Translations under genes and position numbers: made by a program
NCBI RefSeq assembly: GCF_024496245.1
Contig: NZ_CP101740.1
Span: 2,727,501 to 2,791,500, forward strand
Source: Sphingomonas qomolangmaensis
GTDB lineage: Bacteria; Pseudomonadota; Alphaproteobacteria; Sphingomonadales; Sphingomonadaceae
Reading direction: 5' to 3'
Length of the DNA: 64,000 nucleotides
Part shown: positions 15,645-25,047 of the stretch, one piece after another
How the letters are laid out: each line of letters opens with the position of its first letter
Numbering within the stretch: the first letter of the stretch is position 1
The notes under the pieces: model-generated
Databases searched by the model: none
Seen by the model: only the letters and a program-made list of their open reading frames with translations
What the model was told of the DNA's origin: nothing

Positions 15645-17018
15645 ATGAGCACGAAGACGGTATCGGTCACCCAATCACCGCTGATCGAACACCGTTCGCA
15701 GCTGGTCGACTATTTTGCCGGCGGCGAGAAGCCCGCCGCGCGTTGGCGCATCGGCACCGAGCACGAGAAATTCGTGTATCGCACCGCCGATTGCCGCGCC
15801 CCCAGCTATGACGAGCCCGGCGGCATCCGCGACCTGTTGATGGCACTGACCGAATTCGGCTGGACCCCGGTCGAGGAAAAGGGCGTGGTGATCGCGCTGG
15901 CCGGCCCCGACGGGACGGTCAGCCTCGAGCCCGCGGGCCAGCTCGAGCTATCGGGCGCGCCGCTGGAGAATCTCCACCAGACCTGCGCCGAGACCGGCCG
16001 GCACCTGCAGCAGGTGAAGGCGGTCGGCGACAAGCTCGGCCTGGGCTTCCTCGGGCTCGGCATGTGGCCCGACAAGACGCGCGCCGACCTGCCGGTCATG
16101 CCCAAGGGGCGCTACAAGATCATGCTCAACCATATGCCGCGCGTCGGCAGCATGGGGCTCGACATGATGCTGCGCACCTGCACGATCCAGGTGAACCTGG
16201 ATTACGCGACCGAAGCCGACATGGTGCAGAAATTCCGCGTCGGGCTAGCGCTGCAGCCGCTGGCGACCGCGTTGTTCGCCAATTCGCCGCTGACCGAGGG
16301 CGTGCCCAACGGCATGCTGTCGTACCGCAGCCATATCTGGTCGGACACCGACCCGCATCGCACCGGCATGCTGCCCTTCGTGTTCGAGGATGGCTTCGGC
16401 TACGAGCGCTACACCGACTATGCGCTCGATGTGCCGATGTACTTCGTCTATCGCAACGGCAGCTATATCGACGCAGCTGGCTTGAGCTTCCGCGATTTCT
16501 TGCGCGGTGAATTGTCGGTGCTGCCGGGCGAGAAGCCGACGATCGACGACTGGGCCGATCATCTGTCGACCGCCTTTCCCGAAGTGCGGCTCAAGACCTT
16601 CCTCGAGATGCGCGGCGCCGATGGCGGGCCGTGGGGGCGGATCTGCGCGCTGCCCGCCTTGTGGGTGGGGTTGCTGTACGACCAAGGTGCGCTCGATGCG
16701 GCGTGGGACCTGGTCAAGGGCTGGTCGATGGACGACCGCGAGGCGCTGCGCAATGCGGTGCCCAAGCTCGCGCTCGATGCGCCGCTGCCGGGGGGCGGGC
16801 GGTTGCGCGACATTGCCGGGCGGGTGCTCGACATCGCGCATGCGGGGCTGGCGGCGCGCGCGCGCGGCAATGGCGCGGGGGACGACGAGACGGGGTATCT
16901 CGACCCGCTTCGCGAGATCGTTCGCAGCGGCAAGGTGCCGGCGCAGCACCTGCTCGATCGGTACAACACCGCCTGGGATGGCGATGCGTGTGCGATCTAC
17001 AGCGAGAACCGGTTCTGA
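15645..17018 (+). CDS. gshA: Glutamate-cysteine ligase
   Basis: First step of glutathione synthesis: joins glutamate and cysteine using ATP. It is 457 residues of the plant/alphaproteobacterial type. Motifs include WRIGTEHEKFVYR (35-47, substrate/ATP site), SLEPAGQLELSGAP (95-108), HMPRVGSMGLDMMLRTCTIQVNLDY, and the C-terminal YNTAWDGDACAIYSENRF. No RBS stands out strongly before the ATG. It stands alone between the ompA terminator and a palindromic repeat that may serve as its transcription end. Confidence 0.93.
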   Translation: MSTKTVSVTQSPLIEHRSQLVDYFAGGEKPAARWRIGTEHEKFVYRTADCRAPSYDEPGGIRDLLMALTEFGWTPVEEKGVVIALAGPDGTVSLEPAGQLELSGAPLENLHQTCAETGRHLQQVKAVGDKLGLGFLGLGMWPDKTRADLPVMPKGRYKIMLNHMPRVGSMGLDMMLRTCTIQVNLDYATEADMVQKFRVGLALQPLATALFANSPLTEGVPNGMLSYRSHIWSDTDPHRTGMLPFVFEDGFGYERYTDYALDVPMYFVYRNGSYIDAAGLSFRDFLRGELSVLPGEKPTIDDWADHLSTAFPEVRLKTFLEMRGADGGPWGRICALPALWVGLLYDQGALDAAWDLVKGWSMDDREALRNAVPKLALDAPLPGGGRLRDIAGRVLDIAHAGLAARARGNGAGDDETGYLDPLREIVRSGKVPAQHLLDRYNTAWDGDACAIYSENRF

Positions 17019-17027
17019 CCCTTCTTT

Positions 17028-17150
17028 CCTCCCCATCGAAGATGGGGAGGGGGACCGCGGAGCGGTGGATGGGCATGGCGCGAGCGGTGCGTTTGCCGCG
17101 TTCCCCTCCACCGCCTTTGGCGGTCCCCCTCCCCACTGCGTGGGGAGGAT
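17028..17150. repeat. CCTCCCC palindromic repeat cluster after gshA
   Basis: Left part CCTCCCCATCGAAGATGGGGAGG then GGGACCGCGGAGCGG, right part CCTCCACCGCCTTTGGCGG then CCCCCTCCCCACTGCGTGGGGAGG. It separates the convergent gshA and methyltransferase-like genes. Same family as 26198-26319. Confidence 0.85.
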
Positions 17151-18443
17151 TTAGGAGGCCTGTTTCCCCCGCACGAAGGCGAGGAAGCGCGGCACCGGCG
17201 CGTTGCGCTCCATCCAGGCCGAATAGGCGCGATAGGCGGGGTCGGCGCCGAGGTGCCGCTCCTCGGTCTTGCCGCGCCAATAATAGACGCCGCTGACCAG
17301 CCCCAGCAGGATGGTGTTGCGCGCGGCGTCGCCCAGGCTGTCGGTGGTGGTGAGGATCGGGATCGTCGACAGCCACCAGAACAAATTCTTGCTGAGATAG
17401 GCGGGGTGGCGCGTCCAGCGATAGGGGCCGTGGGTGATGATCCCGCGGTGCGTGAGGTTGGAAAAGCGCAGCCCGAACGCGACCGTCGCCCAGGCATAGA
17501 CCAGGGTGAGCGCGACGAGCGCTGCGCCGACGAGGCTCAGCAACAGCGGATGCCCCGCGAACCAGCCGGTCCATTCGCCGCTGCCCGGGTGATAATCGAG
17601 CGGGCCGCCGGGGCTCATCAGGATGAAGGGCGGGTAGCAGATCAGCGCCGCCACCCAGCCGCTGGCATAGGGGTTGGCGGTGCGGATATGCGCGTCGAGC
17701 GGCCGGAGCGTGAGGATATAGCCGACCGTCGCGAAGCCGACATCGACGACGAACATCAGCGTGATGAGCGCCATCGCCAGCGCGACCGGGTCGGCAAGCA
17801 CCTGGGCGAGGTCGAGGCGGATGAGCTGACCATAGCCGCCGGGCAGCACGCCGAGCATGAAGGGGAGGAAGAACGCCTTGACCCCCCACGACCGCAGATG
17901 GTTCCAGATCGCTTCGCGGTCGATCGGCTCGTCGAGCCCGAGCGCCCAGGCGCCGAGATGCCAGGTGCCGTCGCGCGGTTCGGTGGCGATCCGATCGGTG
18001 AAGAAGATATAGGGGATCGAGGCGAGGAACAGCCAGGGCGCCGCGGTCTCGATACAGTCGATCGCGAAGACGTAGATGCCGCTATGGTAGAAGCGGCCGA
18101 CGAAATAGATCAGCGCGATTCCCGCGAAGGTGATCCACAGCCCGGCGAGGCGGGTGAGGCTGGTGTCGCTGGTTTCGCGCCACGGCCGCGAATTGGCCCA
18201 GTCGAGCCCGGTCGAGGCGTTGCGATGGACCTTGTCGACCAGCAGCGACCACAGGATCATCGGGATCCCGCCGGCGAGCAGGTTGACCAATGCGCCATAG
18301 GGCCCGTCGAACCCGCGCCAGCGCGCAAAGCCCAGCCACAGCGCCATGCCGGCCAGCCCGGCGATGCCGGTGCCGGTCGACACCGCCGAGGCCGGGCGCC
18401 GGTCGGCGGCGGCGCGGGGGGGGAGGGTCGCGGCCTGGTGCAT
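17151..18443 (-). CDS. Isoprenylcysteine methyltransferase-like integral membrane protein
   Basis: A 430-residue multi-pass membrane protein. Eight or more hydrophobic segments are spread through the protein. The C-terminal quarter has the ICMT/PEMT-like SAM-binding pattern: ITHGPYRWTRHPAYLSKNLFWW, and then EERHLGADPAYRAYSAW. These motifs mark the isoprenylcysteine carboxyl methyltransferase family, which in bacteria methylates small unknown substrates or lipids. The start chosen is MHQAAT (18443); a longer frame upstream reads through a repeat and is unlikely. Substrate unknown. Confidence 0.75.
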   Translation of the reverse strand: MHQAATLPPRAAADRRPASAVSTGTGIAGLAGMALWLGFARWRGFDGPYGALVNLLAGGIPMILWSLLVDKVHRNASTGLDWANSRPWRETSDTSLTRLAGLWITFAGIALIYFVGRFYHSGIYVFAIDCIETAAPWLFLASIPYIFFTDRIATEPRDGTWHLGAWALGLDEPIDREAIWNHLRSWGVKAFFLPFMLGVLPGGYGQLIRLDLAQVLADPVALAMALITLMFVVDVGFATVGYILTLRPLDAHIRTANPYASGWVAALICYPPFILMSPGGPLDYHPGSGEWTGWFAGHPLLLSLVGAALVALTLVYAWATVAFGLRFSNLTHRGIITHGPYRWTRHPAYLSKNLFWWLSTIPILTTTDSLGDAARNTILLGLVSGVYYWRGKTEERHLGADPAYRAYSAWMERNAPVPRFLAFVRGKQAS

Positions 18444-18777
18444 CGCGCTGGGATAGCGGGGGAATGGTAAGCAACGGGTGAAGGGGGCGGGCGGGTCCCT
18501 GCGCCAAAGCTGGAGGGGGCTCCTCCCCGCCAGGGGGAGGTGGCGGGCGCGTTGGCGCTCGTCGGAGGGGGCGGATGGGGGGCGGTTGGTGGTTCGCGGT
18601 GGTTCGGGTCGCGGAGGCATGGGTTGGGGCTGCCATTGCGAGCGTGTCGCTTTCCGCCCCCTCCGTCAGCCTGCGGCGGCCACCTCCCCCTGACGGGGGA
18701 GGATCAAAGGGCTTTACGTTGCGGCACGGGGGCGCTTTACTGGGCGTTTAGTCCGTTACCCATTTCCGAAAGTCCCT
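18444..18777. other. Intergenic region between divergent genes, mostly repeat
   Basis: No coding signal. Positions 18520-18703 are a palindromic repeat (listed separately). The remaining 75 bp before the M61 start must hold its promoter, but I see no convincing -35/-10 pair. Confidence 0.6.
18520..18703. repeat. CCTCCCC repeat with inverted ends
   Basis: Left end CTCCTCCCCGCCAGGGGGAGG, right end CCTCCCCCTGACGGGGGAGGA, about 140 bp apart, each a short palindrome. Non-coding interior. Confidence 0.75.
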
Positions 18778-20685
18778 ATGCCCCGTAGCCTTGCGTTCGC
18801 TGCCCTGTTGCTCGCCACCACCGCCGCCTCGGCGCAGGTGCAGAACACCGCGCCCCAGCCGCTGCCGATCGAACAGACGGTGCCCACCGCGCGCGACGTC
18901 GACTATCCCGGCGTCATCAAGCTGGTGGTCGATGCGACCGATATCGAGCGCGCGATCTTCCGGGTGAAGGAGACCATCCCGGTGGCGGAGGCGGGGCGGA
19001 TGACGCTGCTGATGCCAGAGTGGCTGCCGGGCAACCATGCGCCGCGCGGGCAGATCGAGAAGCTTGCGGGGCTCAAGATCACCGCGGGTGGGCGCGTGGT
19101 GCGCTGGACGCGCGATCTGGTGAACCCCTATGCCTTCCACATCGACGTGCCGCAGGGCGCGCGGCAGATCGATGCCGAGTTCGAATTCCTGTCGGCGACC
19201 AAGCCCGACCAGGGGCGGATCGTGATGACCCCGGCGATGCTGAACCTGCAATGGGAATCGGTGAGCCTGTATCCCGCGGGCTATTTCACCCGGCGGATCC
19301 CGATCCAGGCGACGGTGAAATATCCCGCGGGCTGGTCGGCGGCATCGGGGCTGCCTTCGACCAAGAGCGGCTCGACCTATGCGTACCAGCAGACCAGCTA
19401 CGAGACGCTGCAGGATTCGCCGGTGTTCGCGGGCGCGCATTACCAGGAATGGAAGCTCACCGACCGCGTCGACCTCAACGTCTTCGCCGACACGCCCGAG
19501 GAACTCGCGGCGACCCCTGAGCAGATCGCATCGCATCGCCGGCTGGCCGAACAGGCGGTAAAGCTGTTCGGCGCGCAGCATTACGACCGCTATGAGTTCC
19601 TGCTGGCGATCACCGACAAGATGGGCGGGATCGGGCTCGAGCATCATCGCAGCTCGGAAAACGGCGTGACGCCGGGCTATTTCACCGAATGGGACAAGGG
19701 GCCGGGCCGCCGCAACCTGTTGCCGCACGAGATGGTGCATAGCTGGAACGGCAAATATCGCCGCGGCGCCGACCTGTTCACCCCCGATTTCGCGACGCCG
19801 ATGCGCAATTCGCTATTGTGGGTGTATGAAGGCCAGACCCAGTTCTGGGGCTATATGCTCCAGGCGCGTTCGGGGATCGTCTCGAAACAGGACACGCTCG
19901 ACATGCTGGCGTCGATCGGCGCGTCGCTCGACAACCGTCCGGGGCGCGAATGGCGGCCGGTGGGCGATACCGTCAACGACCCGATCATCTCGGCGCGCCG
20001 CCCCAAGGGGTGGGTGAGCTGGCAGCGCAGCGAGGATTATTACAACGAGGGGCTGCTGATCTGGCTCGAGGTCGATTCGATGCTGCGCAAACAGTCGGGC
20101 GGCCGCAAATCGATGGACGATTTCGCCAAGGCGTTCTTCGGGATGAACGACGGCGACTGGGGGGTGCTGCCCTATACGTTCGAGGAACTGGTCACGACGC
20201 TGAACGGGGTGCAGCCCTATGACTGGGCGAGCTTCCTCAACACGCGGCTGACCGAACTCGGCGAGCGCGCGCCCTTGGGCGGGTTCGAGGCCAATGGCTA
20301 TCGCCTCGTCTATACCGAGGAGCCCACCGCCTATCTCAAGACGCAGGAAGCCGGCGGGACGCTCGACCTCACCTATTCGCTCGGCATGGCGATCGGCAAG
20401 GAAGGCAAGGTTTCGGGGGTGAAGTGGGACGGGATGGCGTTCGGTGCCGACATCGATGTCGATACCGAGATCGTCGCGGTCAACGGCGCGGCCTACACGC
20501 CCGCGCGGCTGAAGGCGGCGGTTACCGCGAACAAGGGCGGCAAGGCACCGATCAAGCTGACGCTGAAAGACGGCGAAGGCTTCCGCGAGGCGGTGCTCGA
20601 TTATCGCGGTGGCCATCGCTATCCGCGGCTCGAAAAGATCGCCAGCGGCGAAGCCGGGCTCGATCGGCTGCTGGCGGCGCGCTGA
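18778..20685 (+). CDS. Secreted M61 family metallopeptidase (glycyl aminopeptidase type)
   Basis: A 635-residue exported peptidase. A signal peptide covers residues 1-20 (MPRSLAFAALLLATTAASAQ). The zinc motif HEMVH is at 317-321 with the downstream glutamate E351 in LLWVYEGQTQFWG, as in M61 peptidases that remove N-terminal Gly/Ala. The N-terminal beta domain carries WLPGNHAPRGQIEKL. A C-terminal PDZ-like domain (about 520-620) contains VDTEIVAVNGAAYTPARLK. It probably trims peptides in the periplasm, like the other exported peptidases in this window. Confidence 0.9.
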   Translation: MPRSLAFAALLLATTAASAQVQNTAPQPLPIEQTVPTARDVDYPGVIKLVVDATDIERAIFRVKETIPVAEAGRMTLLMPEWLPGNHAPRGQIEKLAGLKITAGGRVVRWTRDLVNPYAFHIDVPQGARQIDAEFEFLSATKPDQGRIVMTPAMLNLQWESVSLYPAGYFTRRIPIQATVKYPAGWSAASGLPSTKSGSTYAYQQTSYETLQDSPVFAGAHYQEWKLTDRVDLNVFADTPEELAATPEQIASHRRLAEQAVKLFGAQHYDRYEFLLAITDKMGGIGLEHHRSSENGVTPGYFTEWDKGPGRRNLLPHEMVHSWNGKYRRGADLFTPDFATPMRNSLLWVYEGQTQFWGYMLQARSGIVSKQDTLDMLASIGASLDNRPGREWRPVGDTVNDPIISARRPKGWVSWQRSEDYYNEGLLIWLEVDSMLRKQSGGRKSMDDFAKAFFGMNDGDWGVLPYTFEELVTTLNGVQPYDWASFLNTRLTELGERAPLGGFEANGYRLVYTEEPTAYLKTQEAGGTLDLTYSLGMAIGKEGKVSGVKWDGMAFGADIDVDTEIVAVNGAAYTPARLKAAVTANKGGKAPIKLTLKDGEGFREAVLDYRGGHRYPRLEKIASGEAGLDRLLAAR

Positions 20686-20796
20686 CCGCGACCATCGTCG
20701 CTCTTGCCACCGCGCCCGTGTCGCAGCATGGGAACGGGCAGGCGGGGTTGGGCGCACGCCGGTGAAAAACCGAGATACTGAACAAGGAAGCAATGC

Positions 20797-21378
20797 ATGC
20801 GCATCGATATGGTGCCGGTCGGCAAGAACCCACCGGACGACCTGAACGTCATCATCGAGGTTCCCACCGGCGGCGAGCCGGTGAAATATGAGTTCGACAA
20901 GGCCAGCGGCGCGCTGTTCGTCGACCGCATCCTGCACACGCCGATGCGCTATCCGGCGAATTACGGCTTCGTTCCGCATACGCTGAGCCCCGATGGCGAT
21001 CCGCTCGATGCGCTGGTGATCGCGCGCTCGCCCTTCATCCCCGGCTGCGTCGTGCGCGCGCGGCCGATTGCGGTGCTGAACCTAGAGGACGAGGCCGGCG
21101 GCGACGAGAAGCTGGTCTGCGTGCCGGTCGATTCGACCTTCCCTTATTATTCGAACGTCAACGAACGCGCCGACATGCCCGAGATCGTGTTCGAGCAGAT
21201 CGAGCATTTCTTCACCCACTACAAAGACCTGGAAAAGAAGAAGTGGGTCCGCGTCGGGGTGTGGGGCGATGCCGAGGAGGCCAAGCGAATCACCGTCGAG
21301 GCGATCGAGCGCTACGAAGCCGCCAAGGCGCAGGGCCAGGAGCCGATGAACCACGACGTGGCCGGCCGCGAAGGCTGA
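20797..21378 (+). CDS. ppa: Inorganic pyrophosphatase
   Basis: Hydrolyses pyrophosphate to phosphate and drives biosynthetic reactions forward. It is 193 residues, family I. Motifs: EFDKASGALFVDRIL, RYPANYGFVPHTLSPDGDPLDALV with the metal-binding aspartates, and the KKWVRVGVWGDAEEAK block. A good AAGGAAG ribosome site precedes the ATG. The C-terminal 15 residues are slightly longer than in most homologues. A strong bidirectional hairpin follows the stop. Confidence 0.95.
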   Translation: MRIDMVPVGKNPPDDLNVIIEVPTGGEPVKYEFDKASGALFVDRILHTPMRYPANYGFVPHTLSPDGDPLDALVIARSPFIPGCVVRARPIAVLNLEDEAGGDEKLVCVPVDSTFPYYSNVNERADMPEIVFEQIEHFFTHYKDLEKKKWVRVGVWGDAEEAKRITVEAIERYEAAKAQGQEPMNHDVAGREG

Positions 21379-21402
21379 GCCAACCCGCTTGTGGTAGCGA
21401 CA

Positions 21403-21434
21403 AACCCCGTCGGCGCACACGCGCCGGCGGGGTT
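21403..21434. terminator. Bidirectional terminator between ppa and the EamA transporter
   Basis: A 14-bp stem (AACCCCGTCGGCGC with GCGCCGGCGGGGTT, one wobble) with an ACAC loop, lying between two convergent genes. T-rich only weakly (TTCGTCATTT), but the stem is very stable. Confidence 0.75.
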
Positions 21435-21448
21435 CGTCATTTGGAGCC

Positions 21449-22351
21449 TCAGGCGATCGCGCTTTCGACGACGGGTTCGGCGATCGGCGGGCGCGCGCGG
21501 GCCGCCAGGATGCAGCCCGCGACGATCAGCAGCGTGCCGGCGAGCGTGGTCCAGGTCACCGCTTCGCCGAAGAACAGCCAGCCGCAGATCGCCGCCCAGA
21601 CGAAGGCGGTATATTCGACCGGGATGAGCAACTGCGCCTCGGCGCGCGCATAGGCCCAGCCCATCGCGATCAGCGACAGCACCGCGAGCACACCCGCGCC
21701 GAGGATCGCGGGCCAGTCGGTCGCGCGCGGGGCATCGAGCAGCCAGGGCGCCACGAGCGCGAGCACGGTGAGCACCGTCAGCGTCTGGAAGAAGCCGATC
21801 TCTAGCGGGCGCGCGATGAGCGCCTGCTTGCGCGCGAGGATGAGGTTGTAGGCGAACAGCACCGCCGACAGCAGCACCGCGCCCACCCCCAACAAGGCTT
21901 CAGGGTCGTAGCTGCCCGACAGCCGTCCGGCGAGGATCACCGCCACCCCGGCCAGCGCGATCACCGACGACACGATCGCCGCGCGGCCGATCGTCTCGCC
22001 GAGCAGCAGCGCCGCCAGGTACAACGCGATCAGCGGCGCGATGAACGACAGCGCGATCGCCTCGGCGATCGGCAGCACGCCGATCGAATAGAAGAACAAT
22101 AGCGACATGAAGGTGACGACCACCCCGCGCCAGGCGTGCAGCCGCAGCGCCGCGCGCCCGGGCATCGTCGGCCGCGACAGCCCCCAAGCCGTCCCGGCGA
22201 TCACCGCGCCGGCAAGGTTGCGCCATGCCACCGCCGAATAGACGCCGATGCCGAGCACCAGCCCCTTCATGATGACGTCCATCACCGAATAGGTCGCGAC
22301 GCCGAGGCACGCGACGAGGAAGGCGGCGATGGCGGGGGTCGGGCGCGACAT
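21449..22351 (-). CDS. EamA/DMT family transporter
   Basis: A 300-residue inner-membrane protein with ten hydrophobic segments in two EamA repeats (roughly 8-140 and 150-285). The typical VAWRNLAGAVIAG in the first repeat and the ALSFIAPLIALYLAALLLGE block close to EamA signatures are visible, and the second repeat ends GWLFFGEAVTWTTLAGTLLIVAGC. Such proteins export metabolites or amino acids; the substrate cannot be told. It is transcribed away from the DUF2254 gene. Confidence 0.88.
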   Translation of the reverse strand: MSRPTPAIAAFLVACLGVATYSVMDVIMKGLVLGIGVYSAVAWRNLAGAVIAGTAWGLSRPTMPGRAALRLHAWRGVVVTFMSLLFFYSIGVLPIAEAIALSFIAPLIALYLAALLLGETIGRAAIVSSVIALAGVAVILAGRLSGSYDPEALLGVGAVLLSAVLFAYNLILARKQALIARPLEIGFFQTLTVLTVLALVAPWLLDAPRATDWPAILGAGVLAVLSLIAMGWAYARAEAQLLIPVEYTAFVWAAICGWLFFGEAVTWTTLAGTLLIVAGCILAARARPPIAEPVVESAIA

Positions 22352-22475
22352 GCGGGCGGCTTAGCCGGGGTGCGGGGGCGGCGCCAGCGGGCGAGCGGGG
22401 TGCTGCGCAAAACCTGCGCGTCAGGCGGCCGAACATCTGCCAGAGAGGGCTTGGGCGACGCAAGCGGAGGGCAAT

Positions 22476-23759
22476 TTGGATTTCTCGTCGACATCGGTGG
22501 TCAGCCGCGGCAGCTGGCTGTTGCGCAAATGGAGCCGCAAGATCTGGGTACGCGCCAGCCTGTTCAGCCTTGCCGCGATCGCCACCGCGCTGCTGGCGGG
22601 CGTCGTCGGGCCCTATATCGAGGCCGATCTGCAGATCAAGCTGGCGGCCGATTCGGTGGGCGGCATCCTCAACATCCTGGCGTCGAGCATGCTGGCGGTG
22701 ACGACCTTTTCGCTGTCGATCATGGTGTCGGCATATTCGTCCGCCACCTCCAACGTCACGCCGCACTCGACCAAGCTGCTGCTGAGCGATTCGGTGGCGC
22801 AGAACACGCTGGCCACCTTCATCGGCAGCTTCCTGTTCAGCATCGTCGGCATCATCGGGCTGGCGGCGGGGCTGTATTCGGACACCGGCCGGATCGTCCT
22901 GTTCTTCGCGACATTGGTGGTCATCCTCGTCATCACCACCGCATTGCTGCGCTGGATCGAGCAGCTCGGCAAATTCGGTCGCGTCGGCGACACGATCGAC
23001 CGCGTCGAGGCCGCGGCGACCCCGCCGATTTGCGAATGGGGCCGCTCGCACCGGCTGGGGGCGCGGCCTGCGGTCGCGATACCCGCATCCGCGCTGCCGC
23101 TTGCCGCGGAATCGACGGGGCATATCCAGCATATCGACATGGAGAAATTGGCGAAGCTTGCCGACGACCATGACCTGACGATCCATATCGTCGCGCTGCC
23201 CGGCGCCTATGTTCATGCCGAGCGCGCGATCGCGCAGATCGAGGGGCGCCCCGACGATACGGCGCGCGCCGCCATCGCCGCCTGTTTCTCGATCGGCCGG
23301 CATCGCGAATATGATCAGGATCCGCGCTTCGGCTTGATCGTGCTGTCCGAAATCGCCTCGCGCGCGCTGTCGCCCGCGGTGAACGACCCGGGGACCGCGA
23401 TCGAGGTGATCGGCGCGGGGCTGCGCACCTTGCTGGCCTATGGCGAAGCGTGCGCGAAGCCCGCAGACGATCGCTTCGCCAGGCTGCACGGGCCGAACCT
23501 CGAGGTTGCCGACTTGTTCGATGCGTTCTTCAACCCGATCGCGCGCGATGGCGCGGCATTGGTCGAGGTGCAGCTTCGCCTCCAGTTCGCGCTCGAGGCG
23601 CTGGCGGGGAGTGCGCCGGCGCTGTTTGGCGCGGCGGCGTGCGAACAGTCGGCGCGGGCGTCGCGGCGCGGTGCCGAGGCGATGACCGCTGCGCATGACC
23701 GCGCCGCGCTGGCGCAGCGGGCGCGGTGGGCTGGGGCGGGCTGGGTGAGCGACTGCTAA
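22476..23759 (+). CDS. DUF2254 family membrane protein
   Basis: A 427-residue predicted inner membrane protein. Four hydrophobic segments lie in the first 160 residues (for example ASLFSLAAIATALLAGVVG and FIGSFLFSIVGIIGLAAGLY), and a soluble domain fills the rest, with ASRALSPAVNDPGTAIEVIGAG as the most conserved-looking block. This matches DUF2254, function unknown. The start is a TTG with a GGAGGG ribosome site 5-6 bp before it; no ATG fits the family N-terminus. Confidence 0.8.
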   Translation: MDFSSTSVVSRGSWLLRKWSRKIWVRASLFSLAAIATALLAGVVGPYIEADLQIKLAADSVGGILNILASSMLAVTTFSLSIMVSAYSSATSNVTPHSTKLLLSDSVAQNTLATFIGSFLFSIVGIIGLAAGLYSDTGRIVLFFATLVVILVITTALLRWIEQLGKFGRVGDTIDRVEAAATPPICEWGRSHRLGARPAVAIPASALPLAAESTGHIQHIDMEKLAKLADDHDLTIHIVALPGAYVHAERAIAQIEGRPDDTARAAIAACFSIGRHREYDQDPRFGLIVLSEIASRALSPAVNDPGTAIEVIGAGLRTLLAYGEACAKPADDRFARLHGPNLEVADLFDAFFNPIARDGAALVEVQLRLQFALEALAGSAPALFGAAACEQSARASRRGAEAMTAAHDRAALAQRARWAGAGWVSDC

Positions 23760-23788
23760 AGCGGGGCGGCGCTGCCAGGCTGCACGGT

Positions 23789-23815
23789 GGACCCCGGAAC
23801 AAGTCCGGGGTGACG
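23789..23815. repeat. Single GTCACCCC-type repeat arm
   Basis: GGACCCCGGAACAAGTCC followed by GGGGTGACG, a half-element identical in sequence to the right arm at 31307-31330. It lies between the convergent DUF2254 and ispG genes. Confidence 0.8.
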
Positions 23816-23829
23816 GGGGGAGGGTGGCC

Positions 23830-24954
23830 TTACGCCGCGACCACCGCCTTCGCCGCTTCGCTCGCCTCGAGCTCGGCCGCCTTGGCTTCGACCAGCCGAA
23901 CGATGTGGTCGACCATGCCTTCGTCCTGGACGTGGTGGTCGGTGACCCCCGACAGATACACCATGTGCTTGCCGTTGCCGCCGCCGGTGATGCCGATGTC
24001 GGTTTCGCGCGCTTCGCCGGGGCCGTTGACGACGCAGCCGAGCACCGAGAGGCTCATCGGAGTGCGGATGTGCTGGAGGCGCTCCTCGAGCTTCTGGACG
24101 GTGCGGATCACGTCGAAGCCCTGGCGCGAGCAGGACGGGCACGAGACGACGCGGACGCCGCGGTTGCGGATGCCCAATGCCTTGAGGATCTCGAAGCCCA
24201 CGCGGACTTCCTCCTCGGGCTCGGCCGAGAGCGAGACGCGGATCGTGTCGCCGATGCCGTACCACAGCAGGCTGCCCATCCCGATCGCCGATTTGACGGT
24301 GCCCCCGACGAACCCGCCCGCCTCGGTGATGCCCAGGTGCAGCGGGCAATCGACGACTTCGGCAAGCTGCTGATAGGCGGCGACCGCCAGGAACAGGTCC
24401 GACGCCTTCACCGCGACCTTGAATTCGTGGAAGTCGTGGTCCTGCAACAGCTTGATATGGTCGAGCGCCGATTCGACCAGCGCCTCGGGGCAGGGCTCGC
24501 CATATTTTTCGAGCAGGTGGCGCTCGAGCGAGCCGCCATTGACGCCGATGCGGATCGCGCAGCCATTGGCCTTGGCAGCGCGCACGACTTCGGCGACTCG
24601 CGCGGGCGATCCGATATTGCCGGGGTTGATCCGCAGGCAGGCAGCGCCCGCGTCGGCGGCTTCGAGCGCGCGCTTATAGTGGAAATGGATGTCGGCGACG
24701 ATCGGCACGCGCGCGGCGCGGACGATCTGGCCCAATGCCGCGGTGCTTTCGACATCGGGGCACGACACGCGGATGATGTCGACGCCGGCATCCTCGCAGC
24801 GGCGGATCTGCGCGATCGTCGCGGCAGGGTCGCTGGTGGGCGCGTTGGTCATCGTCTGCACGGTCACCGGCGCGTCGCCGCCGACGGGGACGTTGCCGAC
24901 CATGATCTGCCGGCTGCGGCGGCGGGTGATGTCGCGCCATGGTCTGATCGACAT
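23830..24954 (-). CDS. ispG: 4-hydroxy-3-methylbut-2-en-1-yl diphosphate synthase
   Basis: Penultimate step of the MEP isoprenoid pathway: reductive ring opening of MEcPP to HMBPP. It is 374 residues, the usual length for the two-domain bacterial form. The TIM-barrel domain includes [16 protein letters not shown] and RINPGNIG. The 4Fe-4S ligands show as CPSC, then exactly 31 residues to the third Cys in [11 protein letters not shown]. The conserved [13 protein letters not shown] segment follows. The start ATG at 24954 fits the family N-terminus ([20 protein letters not shown]). Confidence 0.95.
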   Translation of the reverse strand: MSIRPWRDITRRRSRQIMVGNVPVGGDAPVTVQTMTNAPTSDPAATIAQIRRCEDAGVDIIRVSCPDVESTAALGQIVRAARVPIVADIHFHYKRALEAADAGAACLRINPGNIGSPARVAEVVRAAKANGCAIRIGVNGGSLERHLLEKYGEPCPEALVESALDHIKLLQDHDFHEFKVAVKASDLFLAVAAYQQLAEVVDCPLHLGITEAGGFVGGTVKSAIGMGSLLWYGIGDTIRVSLSAEPEEEVRVGFEILKALGIRNRGVRVVSCPSCSRQGFDVIRTVQKLEERLQHIRTPMSLSVLGCVVNGPGEARETDIGITGGGNGKHMVYLSGVTDHHVQDEGMVDHIVRLVEAKAAELEASEAAKAVVAA

Positions 24955-25047
24955 GAGAAATCTCGCTAACGGTTCGGTTACCTGGGGGCATCTATAGCGG
25001 CGACGGGCGCCGCACGAAAGCGCGCGCCGGGTATCGAGGCCAGGCCA